A DNA stretch of 64,000 bases from DASXVX01 sp036504075 (lineage in GTDB: Bacteria; Bacillota; Sulfobacillia; Symbiobacteriales; Symbiobacteriaceae), in the NCBI GenBank assembly GCA_036504075.1, contig DASXVX010000013.1, positions 62,001-126,000 of the forward strand, read 5' to 3'. The notes beneath the pieces were generated by a model. It did no database searches. It was given only the letters and a program-made list of their open reading frames with translations, and was not told the DNA's origin. The number at the start of each line of letters is the position of its first letter. The first letter of the stretch is position 1. The position numbers and the translations under genes are program-made. Positions 24,502 to 33,700 of the stretch are shown one piece after another.

Positions 24502-24768
24502 GTGGCGAGGCTGATCACCGAGCAGGAGCTGACCCAGTGGGCCGGCCGGACCCGGAGCGGACCGAAGTATTTGCTGATGCGGCCAGGGATTGTCCTGACT
24601 CCGGGTGCGCTGGACGCCGCCCGACGAATAGGCGTCCAGATTCTGCATCCCGGGCCGGGCGCCCGGACGGTATTGAAACAGTTGGCGGAGGAGGTGACCG
24701 GCGGTCCCGTCGGGGTGGAGGACCTGGCGAAGTTGGAGGCGCAAGTGTTGGCGAAATCCAAGGAGTAG
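24502..24768 (+). CDS. Small microcompartment-associated protein of unknown function
   Basis: An 88-residue protein from GTG 24502, preceded by GGGGAGGAGG. LITEQELTQWA and RPGIVLTPGALDAARRIGVQILHPG resemble the 'ITE..L ... PG...TP.A.D.A...G' module that precedes EutT/EutQ-type domains and that also ends the protein at 20148. No catalytic motif is visible. It could be an adaptor recruiting cargo. The longer frame from 24397 overlaps the oxidoreductase gene and is rejected. Confidence 0.7.
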   Translation: MARLITEQELTQWAGRTRSGPKYLLMRPGIVLTPGALDAARRIGVQILHPGPGARTVLKQLAEEVTGGPVGVEDLAKLEAQVLAKSKE

Positions 24769-24782
24769 AGGAGGCACCCACG

Positions 24783-24932
24783 ATGGTAGCTCTGGGCTTG
24801 GGGCTGTTTGCATTATCGATGGTCATAGCTGTCGCACTAGGCTGGAAAGCGGCCGAGGGTTCCAAGGTCTGGGATGAGGCCTCGCACATCAATCTGGTCC
24901 AGACCCTCGGCAACGGCAAGGGTAAGAAGTAA
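24783..24932 (+). CDS. 49-residue single-pass membrane protein before the permease
   Basis: ATG 24783 with a GAGGAGG site. Residues 2-22 (VALGLGLFALSMVIAVALGWK) are one membrane helix; the rest is short and polar, ending GNGKGKK. Small membrane partners of this kind are known next to secondary transporters. Only 18 bases separate it from the permease gene, so it is likely an accessory subunit. Confidence 0.7.
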   Translation: MVALGLGLFALSMVIAVALGWKAAEGSKVWDEASHINLVQTLGNGKGKK

Positions 24933-24950
24933 GAAGGGGGTAGTCGTCGG

Positions 24951-26465
24951 ATGCAGCCTAAGAAAGCCCCAGAAAGTCACGGCCAGGTATCCAAGGACAT
25001 TCAGGACCTGCACCAGTTTGGCTATGCCCAGGAACTCTTCCGGGAGATGGGCGGCTTCTCGAACTTCGCGATCTCGTTTTCCATTATCTCGATCCTGACC
25101 GGTGCGGTTACGCTCTACGGCTTCGGCATCAACATGGGCGGGCCCGGCGTCATGGGCTTCGGCTGGCCGCTGGTTACGATTTTCGTGCTCTTCATCTCCG
25201 CTTCCATGGCCGAACTGTCGTCGGCGATTCCGACCTCGGGCGCCCTCTACCACTGGTCGTCTGTGCTGGGCGGCAAGGCCTGGGGCTGGTTTACGGCCTG
25301 GTTCAACCTGATCGGCCAGATGACGATTACCGCCGGTATCGACTTCGGTGTCGCCTCGTTTGCGGCGCCCTTGCTCGGCATGGCTGAGAACCAGACGAAC
25401 TTCCTCATCGTGTACGCCGTCATCCTGGTGATGCACGGTCTCCTCAATCACTACGGCATCCGCCTGGTGGCCCGGCTGAACGACTTCTCCGCCATCTACC
25501 ACATGGCAGGCGTCGTGGTTCTGGTCATCGCACTGACTTTCTTCGTGCCGAAGCACGACGTGAGCCTGCCGTTCCTGCTCGGCAAGCACGGCGACACCAC
25601 CTATCCCTACTGGTGGGCCTTCATGCTGGCCCTGTTGCAGGCCCAGTGGACTTACACCGGCTATGACGCCTCGGCCCACGTGACCGAGGAGACGGTTGAC
25701 CCCCGCCGGCGCGGCCCGTGGGGCGTCTACCTGTCGGTGGCCGTTTCGGCCATTTTCGGCTACGTCATGCTGTTGGCGGTCACCGCCTCCATTCAGGACC
25801 TGCCCGCCGTTATGGGCGCCACCAACCCGTACATCGCCGCTATCGAAGGTGCGCTGGGCACCGCCTGGGGCCGGGCCATGCTCTGGATGGTTACCCTGGC
25901 CATGTGGTTCTGCGGCCTCGCCTCCGTGACGGCCAACTCCCGCATGATCTACGCCTTCGCCCGTGACGGCGGCATGCCGTTCTCCGGGGCCTGGGCGACG
26001 GTCAGCAAGAAGTACCGGACCCCCGTGAACGCGATCTGGATGTCGGTCGTCGTGGCCTTCCTCTTCGCCGTCTGGGCCGACGCCTATTCGGTCATCACCT
26101 CGGTCAGCGTCGTGGCGCTGTATGTCTCGTACCTGATCCCGGTGGCGTTGAAGCTGATCTGGCAGGCCAAGGGCCAGTGGAAGCAGGAGCATTTCGGCCC
26201 CTGGAACCTGGGCAGCTGGAGCCCCGTCGTCAACGTCATCTCGATGATCTGGGGCGTCATCGTTACGATCCTCTTCGTGGTGCCGCCGAACGAGAAGGCC
26301 GGCTACGCGATGGGGGGCTCGCTCGTCTTCTTGCTCATCTACTGGTTCGCCTTTGAAAAGAACCGGTTCCAAGGGCCGCGGGCCATCGGTGCCGAAGAAG
26401 AGCTGGCCAAGATCGAGGCCGAGCTGGAGAAGCAGTCGATTTACAAGGAAGCTGGCGTCAAGTAG
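24951..26465 (+). CDS. APC-superfamily permease, probable ethanolamine importer
   Basis: A 504-residue transporter with about 12 membrane helices. The opening FGYAQELFREMGGFSNFAISFSIISILTGAVTLYGFGIN and the stretch WSSVLGGKAWGWFTAWFN are typical of the amino acid/choline transporter group of the APC superfamily. There is no eutH in the window, so this is the best candidate for ethanolamine uptake; the substrate is inferred from position only. It is the last gene of the locus and is followed by a strong terminator. Confidence 0.88.
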   Translation: MQPKKAPESHGQVSKDIQDLHQFGYAQELFREMGGFSNFAISFSIISILTGAVTLYGFGINMGGPGVMGFGWPLVTIFVLFISASMAELSSAIPTSGALYHWSSVLGGKAWGWFTAWFNLIGQMTITAGIDFGVASFAAPLLGMAENQTNFLIVYAVILVMHGLLNHYGIRLVARLNDFSAIYHMAGVVVLVIALTFFVPKHDVSLPFLLGKHGDTTYPYWWAFMLALLQAQWTYTGYDASAHVTEETVDPRRRGPWGVYLSVAVSAIFGYVMLLAVTASIQDLPAVMGATNPYIAAIEGALGTAWGRAMLWMVTLAMWFCGLASVTANSRMIYAFARDGGMPFSGAWATVSKKYRTPVNAIWMSVVVAFLFAVWADAYSVITSVSVVALYVSYLIPVALKLIWQAKGQWKQEHFGPWNLGSWSPVVNVISMIWGVIVTILFVVPPNEKAGYAMGGSLVFLLIYWFAFEKNRFQGPRAIGAEEELAKIEAELEKQSIYKEAGVK

Positions 26466-26481
26466 GCCGCATACGGCGCGC

Positions 26482-26517
26482 GAACGGGCGGGGGCTTTTG
26501 CCTCCGCCCGTTCTTCG
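26482..26517 (+). terminator. Strong intrinsic terminator ending the eut locus
   Basis: A 13-bp GC-rich stem (26482-26494 with 26501-26513, one wobble) with a TTTTG-containing loop, followed by TTCGTCG. It separates the permease gene from the lar operon. Confidence 0.8.
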
Positions 26518-26598
26518 TCGCGGTCACCCCCGGCCGAACGCCGCCGTATCAGTATGTAAGCGATCATCTGCCATACCGAAACGGAGGGCCTTTCTGCC

Positions 26599-27894
26599 TT
26601 GAACCGCCCTGACGAGCAACCAACGGCAAAATGCCCGGCGGGGCCTCTGGCTTGCCTGCCGCCTATGATCCCTGTGGTTCAGCGTTTCCCGGACGACCGG
26701 GTGAACGACGTGGAGGCGGCCATGCTTGCCGCACTGGCGGCGCTACGGCTGCCGGAGAAGATCCAGCCCGGCATGCGCATCGCCGTCCCCGCGGGCAGCC
26801 GGGGTATCGCCGGTATTCCGCTGCTGCTCCGGACCGCGGTGCGGTACCTGAAGTCCCTGGGCGCGGCCCCGGTGGTGGTGGCCGCCATGGGCTCCCACGG
26901 GGGCGGAACGGCACCGGGGCAACGCCACGTGCTCCGGAGCCTCGGCATTACCCCCGAATCCGTCGAAACTGAGGTGCGGGGCGGCGTGGCGGTGGTGGAA
27001 CTCGGGCAGACCGCCGGGCGGCTCCCCGTCTGCTGCAACGCCTTGGCCGCCGGGTGCGACGGCATATTGGTCATCAACCGGGTCAAGGCCCACACGTCGT
27101 TTCACGGGCCGCTGGAGAGCGGGCTGGTCAAGATGCTGGTGGTCGGCCTCGGCGGCCCGGTCGGGGCGGCTCGGTTCCATAGCCTCGGGCCGGGGCGGCT
27201 GGCCGCCGCCCTGGTGGAGATCGGGTCTTTCCTCGTGGAGTGGTTGCCGATCCTCGGCGGCGTGGCCGTGCTGGAAAACGGGCGGGAGGAGACGGCGGCG
27301 CTAGTGCCCGTGGGTCCACAAGACCTGATCGAGCAGGAGCCGGCGCTGCTGGTCCGCTCGAAGGAGCTGCTGCCCCGGCTGCCGGTCAGCGCCCTGGACC
27401 TCCTCATCGTCGACGAGATGGGCAAGAATATCTCCGGGACCGGCATGGATACCAACATCATTGGCCGAATGGGCATCCACGGAGTGCCGGACGGGGCGCC
27501 GGACGTCCAGCGCATTGTCGTGCGGGATCTGTCGGCGGGTTCCCACGGCAACGCCAACGGCATGGGGCTGGCCGATTTCATCACCCACCGGTTCCGAGAC
27601 CGGATCGACTTCGCCGCCACCTACCTGAACACCCTGACCGCCACGTTTGTCGGCCGGGCCCGGATGCCCATCGCCCTGGAGTCAGACCTGGCCGTCATCG
27701 CGGCCGCCCTGGGAACACTGGGCCGGCCGGCCAAAGACGCCGTCCGGATCATCCGCATCCGGAACACGCTGCAGGTGGAGCACCTGTGGGTGTCGCCGGC
27801 GGTCTGGGCGGAGATCAAAGGATTTGATCATATTGAAGCAGTCGGGGATCCGGAAGATTGGCTGTTCAACAATACCGGGAATCTGGTACAGTGA
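26599..27894 (+). CDS. LarA-like nickel-pincer enzyme (lactate racemase homologue)
   Basis: A 431-residue DUF2088/LarA-family protein. HTSFHGPLESGLVKMLVVGLG resembles the region of LarA where the lysine joins the nickel-pincer nucleotide; IVVRDLSAGSHGNANGMGLADF is conserved in this subgroup. LarA homologues racemise or epimerise various 2-hydroxyacids (lactate, malate, sugar acids), so the substrate is open. The next three genes make the cofactor, strong support for a nickel-pincer protein. TTG 26599 follows GGAGGG. Confidence 0.82.
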   Translation: MNRPDEQPTAKCPAGPLACLPPMIPVVQRFPDDRVNDVEAAMLAALAALRLPEKIQPGMRIAVPAGSRGIAGIPLLLRTAVRYLKSLGAAPVVVAAMGSHGGGTAPGQRHVLRSLGITPESVETEVRGGVAVVELGQTAGRLPVCCNALAAGCDGILVINRVKAHTSFHGPLESGLVKMLVVGLGGPVGAARFHSLGPGRLAAALVEIGSFLVEWLPILGGVAVLENGREETAALVPVGPQDLIEQEPALLVRSKELLPRLPVSALDLLIVDEMGKNISGTGMDTNIIGRMGIHGVPDGAPDVQRIVVRDLSAGSHGNANGMGLADFITHRFRDRIDFAATYLNTLTATFVGRARMPIALESDLAVIAAALGTLGRPAKDAVRIIRIRNTLQVEHLWVSPAVWAEIKGFDHIEAVGDPEDWLFNNTGNLVQ

Positions 27895-27928
27895 CTTCAG
27901 GTTTGCGAATCGAAAGGGATGACGTTTC

Positions 27929-29134
27929 CTGAAGACGCTCTACTTTGATTGCTTCGCCGGGGCGAGCGGCGACATGGTCCTGGGGGCGCTCCTGGACCTC
28001 GGGGTCGACCTCGACCGGTTGAGCGGCGAGCTGCAGAAACTGGACATAGCAGGCTACGAACTACAACTGGAGCGAGTCTCCCGGCGGACCGTTTCGGCCA
28101 ACCGGTTCCGCGTAATCCTGAACGGGGTCGAGGCGGACACGGTACCCGACCATCATCAGCATACCCCGGCCCGACCGCTGCGGGAGATCCTGCGGCTGAT
28201 CGACGAGAGCCGGCTGGCGCCCGCCGTGAAGGATTTGTCGACCCGGATTTTCCGGCGGCTCGGCGAGGCGGAGGCACGGGTCCACGGCGGGCCGCCGGAC
28301 GACGTGCACCTGCACGAAGTCGGGGCGGTGGACGCCATCGTCGACATTTGCGGCACGGCTATTGCCTTGGCGGAACTGGGCTTCCCCGCCTGCTCGGCCG
28401 GGCCGATTCACGTGGGGCACGGCTTTGTGCGCACGGCCCACGGGCTTTTTCCGATCCCCGCCCCCGCCACGGCCTACCTGCTGGAGGGCGTGCCGACCTA
28501 TGCCACGCACCTGGAGGGCGAACTGATCACGCCGACCGGCGCCGCCATTCTGACGGCGATCTGCCCGGAGTTCGGCCCGCAGCCGCCCATGCGGATTCTG
28601 CGGACCGGCCACGGGGCCGGAAAGCACGACCGCGAGATTCCGAACGTGCTCCGGGTCTTCCTGGGCGAGCGTGAGGCGGGCATCGGCGCAGTCCAAGGCC
28701 AGGCGGTGCTGCTGGAGACCAACATCGACGACATGAACCCGCAGTTCTTCGCCCACCTCTTCGAGCGGCTCCTGGAGGCCGGGGCGCTGGACGTGTGGCT
28801 TACGCCTGTTCATATGAAGAAGGGCCGGCCGGGGTCGGTGCTCTCGGTGCTTTCGGGAGCGGCGGAGTCGTCCGCCCTGGCGGAGATCGTCTTCATGGAG
28901 ACGACCACCATCGGCATCCGGCGGACGACCGTGGACCGGCTGATGCTGCCCCGGCAGTGGCGCACGGTCCAGACGCCGTACGGGCCGATTCGGCTCAAGG
29001 AGGCGCGGCTGGGCGACCGGGTGGTGAACGTGCTGCCGGAGTACGAGGACTGCCGGGCAGCCGCCCGGGCACAAGGCGTGCCGCTGAAGCAGGTCTGGCT
29101 GGCGGCCCTGGGAGGTGTCGGCGGTGGCGAATGA
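27929..29134 (+). CDS. larC: Nickel-pincer cofactor cyclometallase LarC
   Basis: Inserts nickel into the pyridinium dithio-acid cofactor using CTP. The family N-terminus (K)TLYFDCFAGASGDMVLGALLDLG is encoded, but the only start in frame ahead of it is CTG 27929, with AAAGGGA 9 bases upstream and a stop codon three codons earlier. The nearest ATG (27974) would delete the conserved N-terminus. Later family stretches are DVHLHEVGAVDAIVDI, LITPTGAAIL and LETNIDDMNPQF. It is one uninterrupted frame, whereas some bacteria split LarC by programmed frameshift. It overlaps larB by 11 bases. Confidence 0.92.
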   Translation: MKTLYFDCFAGASGDMVLGALLDLGVDLDRLSGELQKLDIAGYELQLERVSRRTVSANRFRVILNGVEADTVPDHHQHTPARPLREILRLIDESRLAPAVKDLSTRIFRRLGEAEARVHGGPPDDVHLHEVGAVDAIVDICGTAIALAELGFPACSAGPIHVGHGFVRTAHGLFPIPAPATAYLLEGVPTYATHLEGELITPTGAAILTAICPEFGPQPPMRILRTGHGAGKHDREIPNVLRVFLGEREAGIGAVQGQAVLLETNIDDMNPQFFAHLFERLLEAGALDVWLTPVHMKKGRPGSVLSVLSGAAESSALAEIVFMETTTIGIRRTTVDRLMLPRQWRTVQTPYGPIRLKEARLGDRVVNVLPEYEDCRAAARAQGVPLKQVWLAALGGVGGGE

Positions 29135-29819
29135 GTTTGTCCATCTCGACCTGCAGCGGGCCGAGCGCTGCGGCTTTCCCGAGGTCGTGCTCTGCCAGGG
29201 CAAAACGGCCGAGCAGGTGTCCATCATCGCCCAGCGGCTGGCGGAGGCCCATGGGCGCTTCCTGGCGACCCGGGCGGAGCCGGACCAGTTCGCGGCGGTG
29301 AAAGCCCAGGTGCCGGATGCCTGGTATAACGCCACGGCCCGCATGATCGGGCTGGACCGCAACCCGCAGCCGGCCCGGCCCGGGCACGTCGCCGTGCTCA
29401 CGGCCGGCACCGGCGACCAGCCGGTGGCCGAAGAGGCGGCGCTGACCCTGGAGGCCATGGGCAGCCAGGTCCGGCGGTTGTACGACGTGGGCGTGGCCGG
29501 GCTGCACCGGCTGCTCTCCCAGCTGGACAACCTGCGGGAGGCGGATGTGGCCGTCGTCGTCGCCGGCATGGATGGCGCCCTGCCCAGCGTGGTGGGCGGG
29601 CTGGTCTCCATTCCGGTCATTGCCGTCCCGACCAGCATCGGTTACGGCGCCAGCTTCGGCGGCCTGTCGGCGCTGTTGTCGATGCTGAACGCCTGCGCCG
29701 CCGGCATCACGGTCGTCAATATCGACAACGGCTTCGGGGCCGGCTACGCAGCGGCGACCATCCACCGGACGATCTACGGAAAGGGGGCGCACCGCGATGG
29801 AACTGCAGGCCAGGTATGA
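29124..29819 (+). CDS. larB: Pyridinium biscarboxylic acid synthase LarB
   Basis: First enzyme of nickel-pincer synthesis: carboxylates and hydrolyses nicotinic acid adenine dinucleotide. It resembles PurE; the conserved segments are CGFPEVVLCQGKTAEQ near the N-terminus and VVVAGMDGALPSVVGGL, VPTSIGYGASFGGLSALLSMLNACAAGI at the C-terminus. GTG 29124 is preferred over GTG 29115 because GGAGG lies at 29111-29115. The 3' end overlaps larE by 23 bases. Confidence 0.93.
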   Translation: MANEFVHLDLQRAERCGFPEVVLCQGKTAEQVSIIAQRLAEAHGRFLATRAEPDQFAAVKAQVPDAWYNATARMIGLDRNPQPARPGHVAVLTAGTGDQPVAEEAALTLEAMGSQVRRLYDVGVAGLHRLLSQLDNLREADVAVVVAGMDGALPSVVGGLVSIPVIAVPTSIGYGASFGGLSALLSMLNACAAGITVVNIDNGFGAGYAAATIHRTIYGKGAHRDGTAGQV

Positions 29820-30621
29820 CCGGCTGAAGGCCATTCTGAAGGAGCTGGGCGAAGTCCTGGTTGCCTTCTCCGGGGGCGTGGACAGCACGCTGCTGGCCAA
29901 GGTGGCGCACGATGTGCTCGGGGACCGGGCCGTGGCCGTTACGGCGGATTCCCCTAGCCTGGCCCGCCGGGAGTTGGCGGAGGCCAAAGCGCTGGCGGAG
30001 GCAATCGGCATGCAGCACTGGATCATTCCGACCCACGAGCTGGATGACCCGGACTACGCCGCCAACCCGGAGAACCGCTGCTACTTCTGCAAGTCCGAGC
30101 TGTTCACCCGGCTGGAAGATTTGGCCCAACAGCGCGGCTTCCGGTGGCTGGCCTACGGCGAGAATGCCGACGACGGCCAGGGCCATCGCCCGGGCGCCAG
30201 GGCGGCGCAGGAGTTCGGCGTGAGCGCCCCCCTGCGGGAAGCCGGGCTCACGAAGGCCGACATCCGGGCGCTGTCAAAGCAACTGGGCCTGCCCACGTGG
30301 GATAAAGCCGCTTTCGCCTGCCTTAGCTCCCGCTTCCCGGTCGGCAGCGAAATTACGGCCGAAAAGCTGCGCCAGGTGGAGGAGGCGGAGCAGTTTCTCT
30401 GGGCGAGCGGCTTCCGGCAGTTCCGGGTCCGGCACCACGGCGACATCGCCCGCATCGAGGTGGGCAGCGACGAGCGGCTCCGCCTGCTGGACCTGGCCGA
30501 ATCAATCGCCGCACGGCTGCAGCAGCTAGGCTTCCGCTACACGGCCATGGACTTGCTGGGCTACCGGACGGGCAGCACCAGCCCGGCCACGGCCCCGGTG
30601 AAGTGGCTCGAAACACCCTGA
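29797..30621 (+). CDS. larE: ATP-dependent sulfur transferase LarE
   Basis: Activates the cofactor's carboxylates by AMP transfer and donates sulfur. The PP-loop is FSGGVDS. Cys175 (AFACLSSRFP) matches the sacrificial cysteine of Lactobacillus LarE. Cys95 and Cys98 (NRCYFCK) add a pair, giving the three-cysteine set of LarE proteins that use a [4Fe-4S] cluster and act catalytically. That variant is inferred from sequence. Last gene of the lar operon, followed by a terminator. Confidence 0.93.
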   Translation: MELQARYDRLKAILKELGEVLVAFSGGVDSTLLAKVAHDVLGDRAVAVTADSPSLARRELAEAKALAEAIGMQHWIIPTHELDDPDYAANPENRCYFCKSELFTRLEDLAQQRGFRWLAYGENADDGQGHRPGARAAQEFGVSAPLREAGLTKADIRALSKQLGLPTWDKAAFACLSSRFPVGSEITAEKLRQVEEAEQFLWASGFRQFRVRHHGDIARIEVGSDERLRLLDLAESIAARLQQLGFRYTAMDLLGYRTGSTSPATAPVKWLETP

Positions 30622-30625
30622 GACA

Positions 30626-30658
30626 GCGCCCTGCCGGCTTTCCGGCGGGACGCTTTTT
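30626..30658 (+). terminator. Intrinsic terminator after larE
   Basis: A 12-bp stem (30626-30637 with 30642-30653, two wobble or mismatch pairs) around a 4-base loop, followed by TTTTT. Confidence 0.85.
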
Positions 30659-30766
30659 CTTCCCCACCATCTTCCAGGAATGTTTCTATTGGAAATTAAC
30701 CTTTTATATGCCAAAGTGTAAGTATCAAATTGGTCCTGGACAAGGATGCGCACACGGAGGTTCGTC

Positions 30767-33700
30767 ATGCCTTTCAACACAGTCCGCACCTCGCGCCTCC
30801 TGGTCGCCGCGGCCGGCATGGAGTTGTTTACGGGGCTGAGCATCTATGCGTTTCCCCGGGACTTCAACGTCGTGCTTTACGCGCCGATCCTCCCCTGGTT
30901 CCCGTACCTGTCGGCGGCCCTGATGGCCGGTGGGCTCGCGCTGCTGGTGATGGTCCGCTATCCGCTGCCCCGCGGGCTCCGCCGTCTGCTTCCCCTGCTG
31001 CCGGCCGTCCCGCTGTTGGTCTGGGTGCGCTACCTGCTCACCGCCGGCGGCTGGAGCGGCGTGACGAACTACAGCTTCACCATTCTGGCCATGCTGGCCG
31101 CCCCCTGGCTGATCGACCGGCAAGCCGGGCAGCCCGCCGGCCGGGACCTCTCGGCGCTGACCCTGGGGGCCATTGAAGCCGTGCTGGGAACGTTGATGAT
31201 CGCCGAACCGCACCGGTTCAACCCCACCGCCTTCCGGTTCCTGCTGCCCGCGTTTCCGCTGGCCGGCGCCATGGGGCTGGTCGGTGCGCTGGCGCTGATT
31301 TTGCCGGAGGTGTGGCCGGGTCTGGCCATCCGGTCGGTGTGGCTCCGGCGGATCGCCGGGGCGGCCCTGCCCGCCACCCTGGCGGTGACGCTCGCGATCA
31401 GCCGAGGCTGGAGCGGCGTTCCGGCCTGGATCATCTGGACGGTGGTGGCGCTGCTGCAAGGGATGCCCGCCCCGGGCCGCCAATCCGGGCCGATGCCCGA
31501 CGCGGATTTTTCCGACCCCTGGACCGCCACCACGGAGCGGGCGCTGGAGTCGTGGACGTGGCTGTTGGCGCTGGTGGTGGTGGCACTGACGGCCCTGGGC
31601 AGCCCTGCCGCCGTTCATTCGCCCCTGCGGGCCACCTTGTTCGTGCTGGCCATTGCCGGATACAACACGCTGGTCCACTGGGTGTTGGCGGGCTGGGGCG
31701 ACGCCCACCGGCGGCTCACGTGGCACCTGGCCTTCCTGGTGGCGCTCTCCGGCCTGCTGCTCTTCGACCGCGGTGTGGTGGTCTTCGCGTTGTTGCCGGT
31801 GCAGACGATGGTGCCCAGCATTGCGGCCCGGGCCAACGGTGCGGCAGTGGGCGGGCGGATCATGGTGCTGGTGGTGGCGGTCACGCTGTTGAGCGGGCTG
31901 GACGCCTGGCTCGTCGCCGGGCTGGCGCCGGCGCGGGTCGCTGGGAACGTGGCCGTGATGGTGACGGTTTTCCTCGCGGGCGGCGGAGCGGCGATCCAGG
32001 CGGCGTTAGCCGAGCGGCGGATGGTTCAGAAGCTATCGGGCCACCGGCAGGAGCTCCTGGTCCAACATGAGCGACTGCAGGAGCAAAGCGAGAATCTGGA
32101 GGCGCAGAAGGAGTTGCTGGAGTCGGCGCTGACGACCGCCCGGACGGCGGAGCAGGCGCTCCGGCACAGCGAAAGCCGTTTCCGGGTCGCCTTCGACGAT
32201 GCACCCGTGGGCATCGCCCTGGCCGGGCCCAATCTCATCTGGGAAGGGAACCGGGCGCTGATGGCCATGCTGGGCTACGAACCCGACGACCTGAACATCG
32301 ACCTCGCCGCTGTCACTCACCCCCACGACCTGGCGGTAGCCCAGGAATATCTGCAGGAGATTGAAGCGGGCCGGCTGGAGACGTTCGAGCGGGAGCACCG
32401 GTTGATCCACCGGGCCGGACACGTGGTTTGGACAGTGCTGTCGGTCTCGACGGTGCGGGAGGTGAATGGCAGGCCGCTGCAGTACATCGCGCATTTCCAG
32501 GATATCACCGAACGGAAACACCAGGAGGAGCAGCTGGCGCATCTCGCCGACTACGATTCGCTGACCAACCTGTTCAACCGGCGGCGCTTTCAGGAGGAAC
32601 TGGAGCGCTATCTGGCCCAGAGCCGGCGGGACGGGACGGGTGGGGCGCTGCTGTTTGTCGATCTGGATCAGTTCAAGTACATCAACGACAGCCTGGGCCA
32701 CGAGGCTGGTGACCTGTTGCTCCAGAGCCTGGCCGACCTCCTGAAGGAGCGGCTGCGCGCAACGGACATCGTGGCCCGGCTGGGCGGCGACGAGTTTGGC
32801 ATCCTGCTGCCCGGAAGCACCCAGCAGCAGGCGGAGAAAGTGGCCGGCGACCTGCTGAAGGCGGTGCGGGGCCACGTTGTGCCGGTGGGCGGTCAGCCGG
32901 TGGGCATCACCGCCAGCATTGGCGTCACGCTCTTCCCGGACCACGGCACCACGGCACAGGAACTGCTGGCTCGGGCGGACCTGGCCATGTACCAGGCCAA
33001 GGATGCCGGGCGCAACGCCAGCTGCATCTATGTGCCGGGCCGGGGGCGCCTGGCCGAAATGGAAACGACCCTCAGCTGGGAAGGCCGCATCCGGGACGCG
33101 CTGGACCGGGACAAGTTCGTGCTGCACTTCCAGCCGATGCTGGACCTGAAAGCGAACCGGATTACCCACCACGAAATGCTGATCCGCATGATCGCCGGCG
33201 ACGGCAGCCTGATCTATCCGGCGGCATTCCTGGGCATTGCCGAGCGGTTCGGGCTCATCAACGTCATCGACCGGTGGGTGGTGACCAGGGCCATCGGGCT
33301 GGTCGCCGAGCGGCAGCGGGCCGGCCAGACGCTGCAGTTGGGCATCAATCTGTCAGGCAAGACCATGTCCGACTTCGAACTGCCAAACCTGATTCACCGT
33401 GAACTGGTCGAAACGGGTATCCGGCCGGATTCGCTGATCTTCGAAGTGACGGAGACCGCGGCCATTGCCGACATCCAGGTGGCCCGCCAGTTCGTGGAGT
33501 CGCTAAAGAATCTGGGCTGCCGTTTCGCCCTGGACGATTTCGGCTCCGCCTTCTCATCGTTCTACTACTTGAAGCACCTGCCGGTGGACTACCTGAAAAT
33601 CGATGGCAGTTTCATTGTGGGTTTGGCCACGGACTCGGTCGACCAGGAACTGGTCAAGAGCATGGTGGACATTTCCGGCCGGCTGGGCAAGCGGACGGTG

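Noticed and set aside
27974..29134. larC starting at ATG 27974
   Set aside because: This would delete the conserved N-terminal KTLYFDCFAGASGD sequence encoded directly upstream.
26599..30621. The lar genes as part of the eut system
   Set aside because: A strong terminator at 26482-26517 and unrelated chemistry separate them; adjacency alone is not evidence of joint function.
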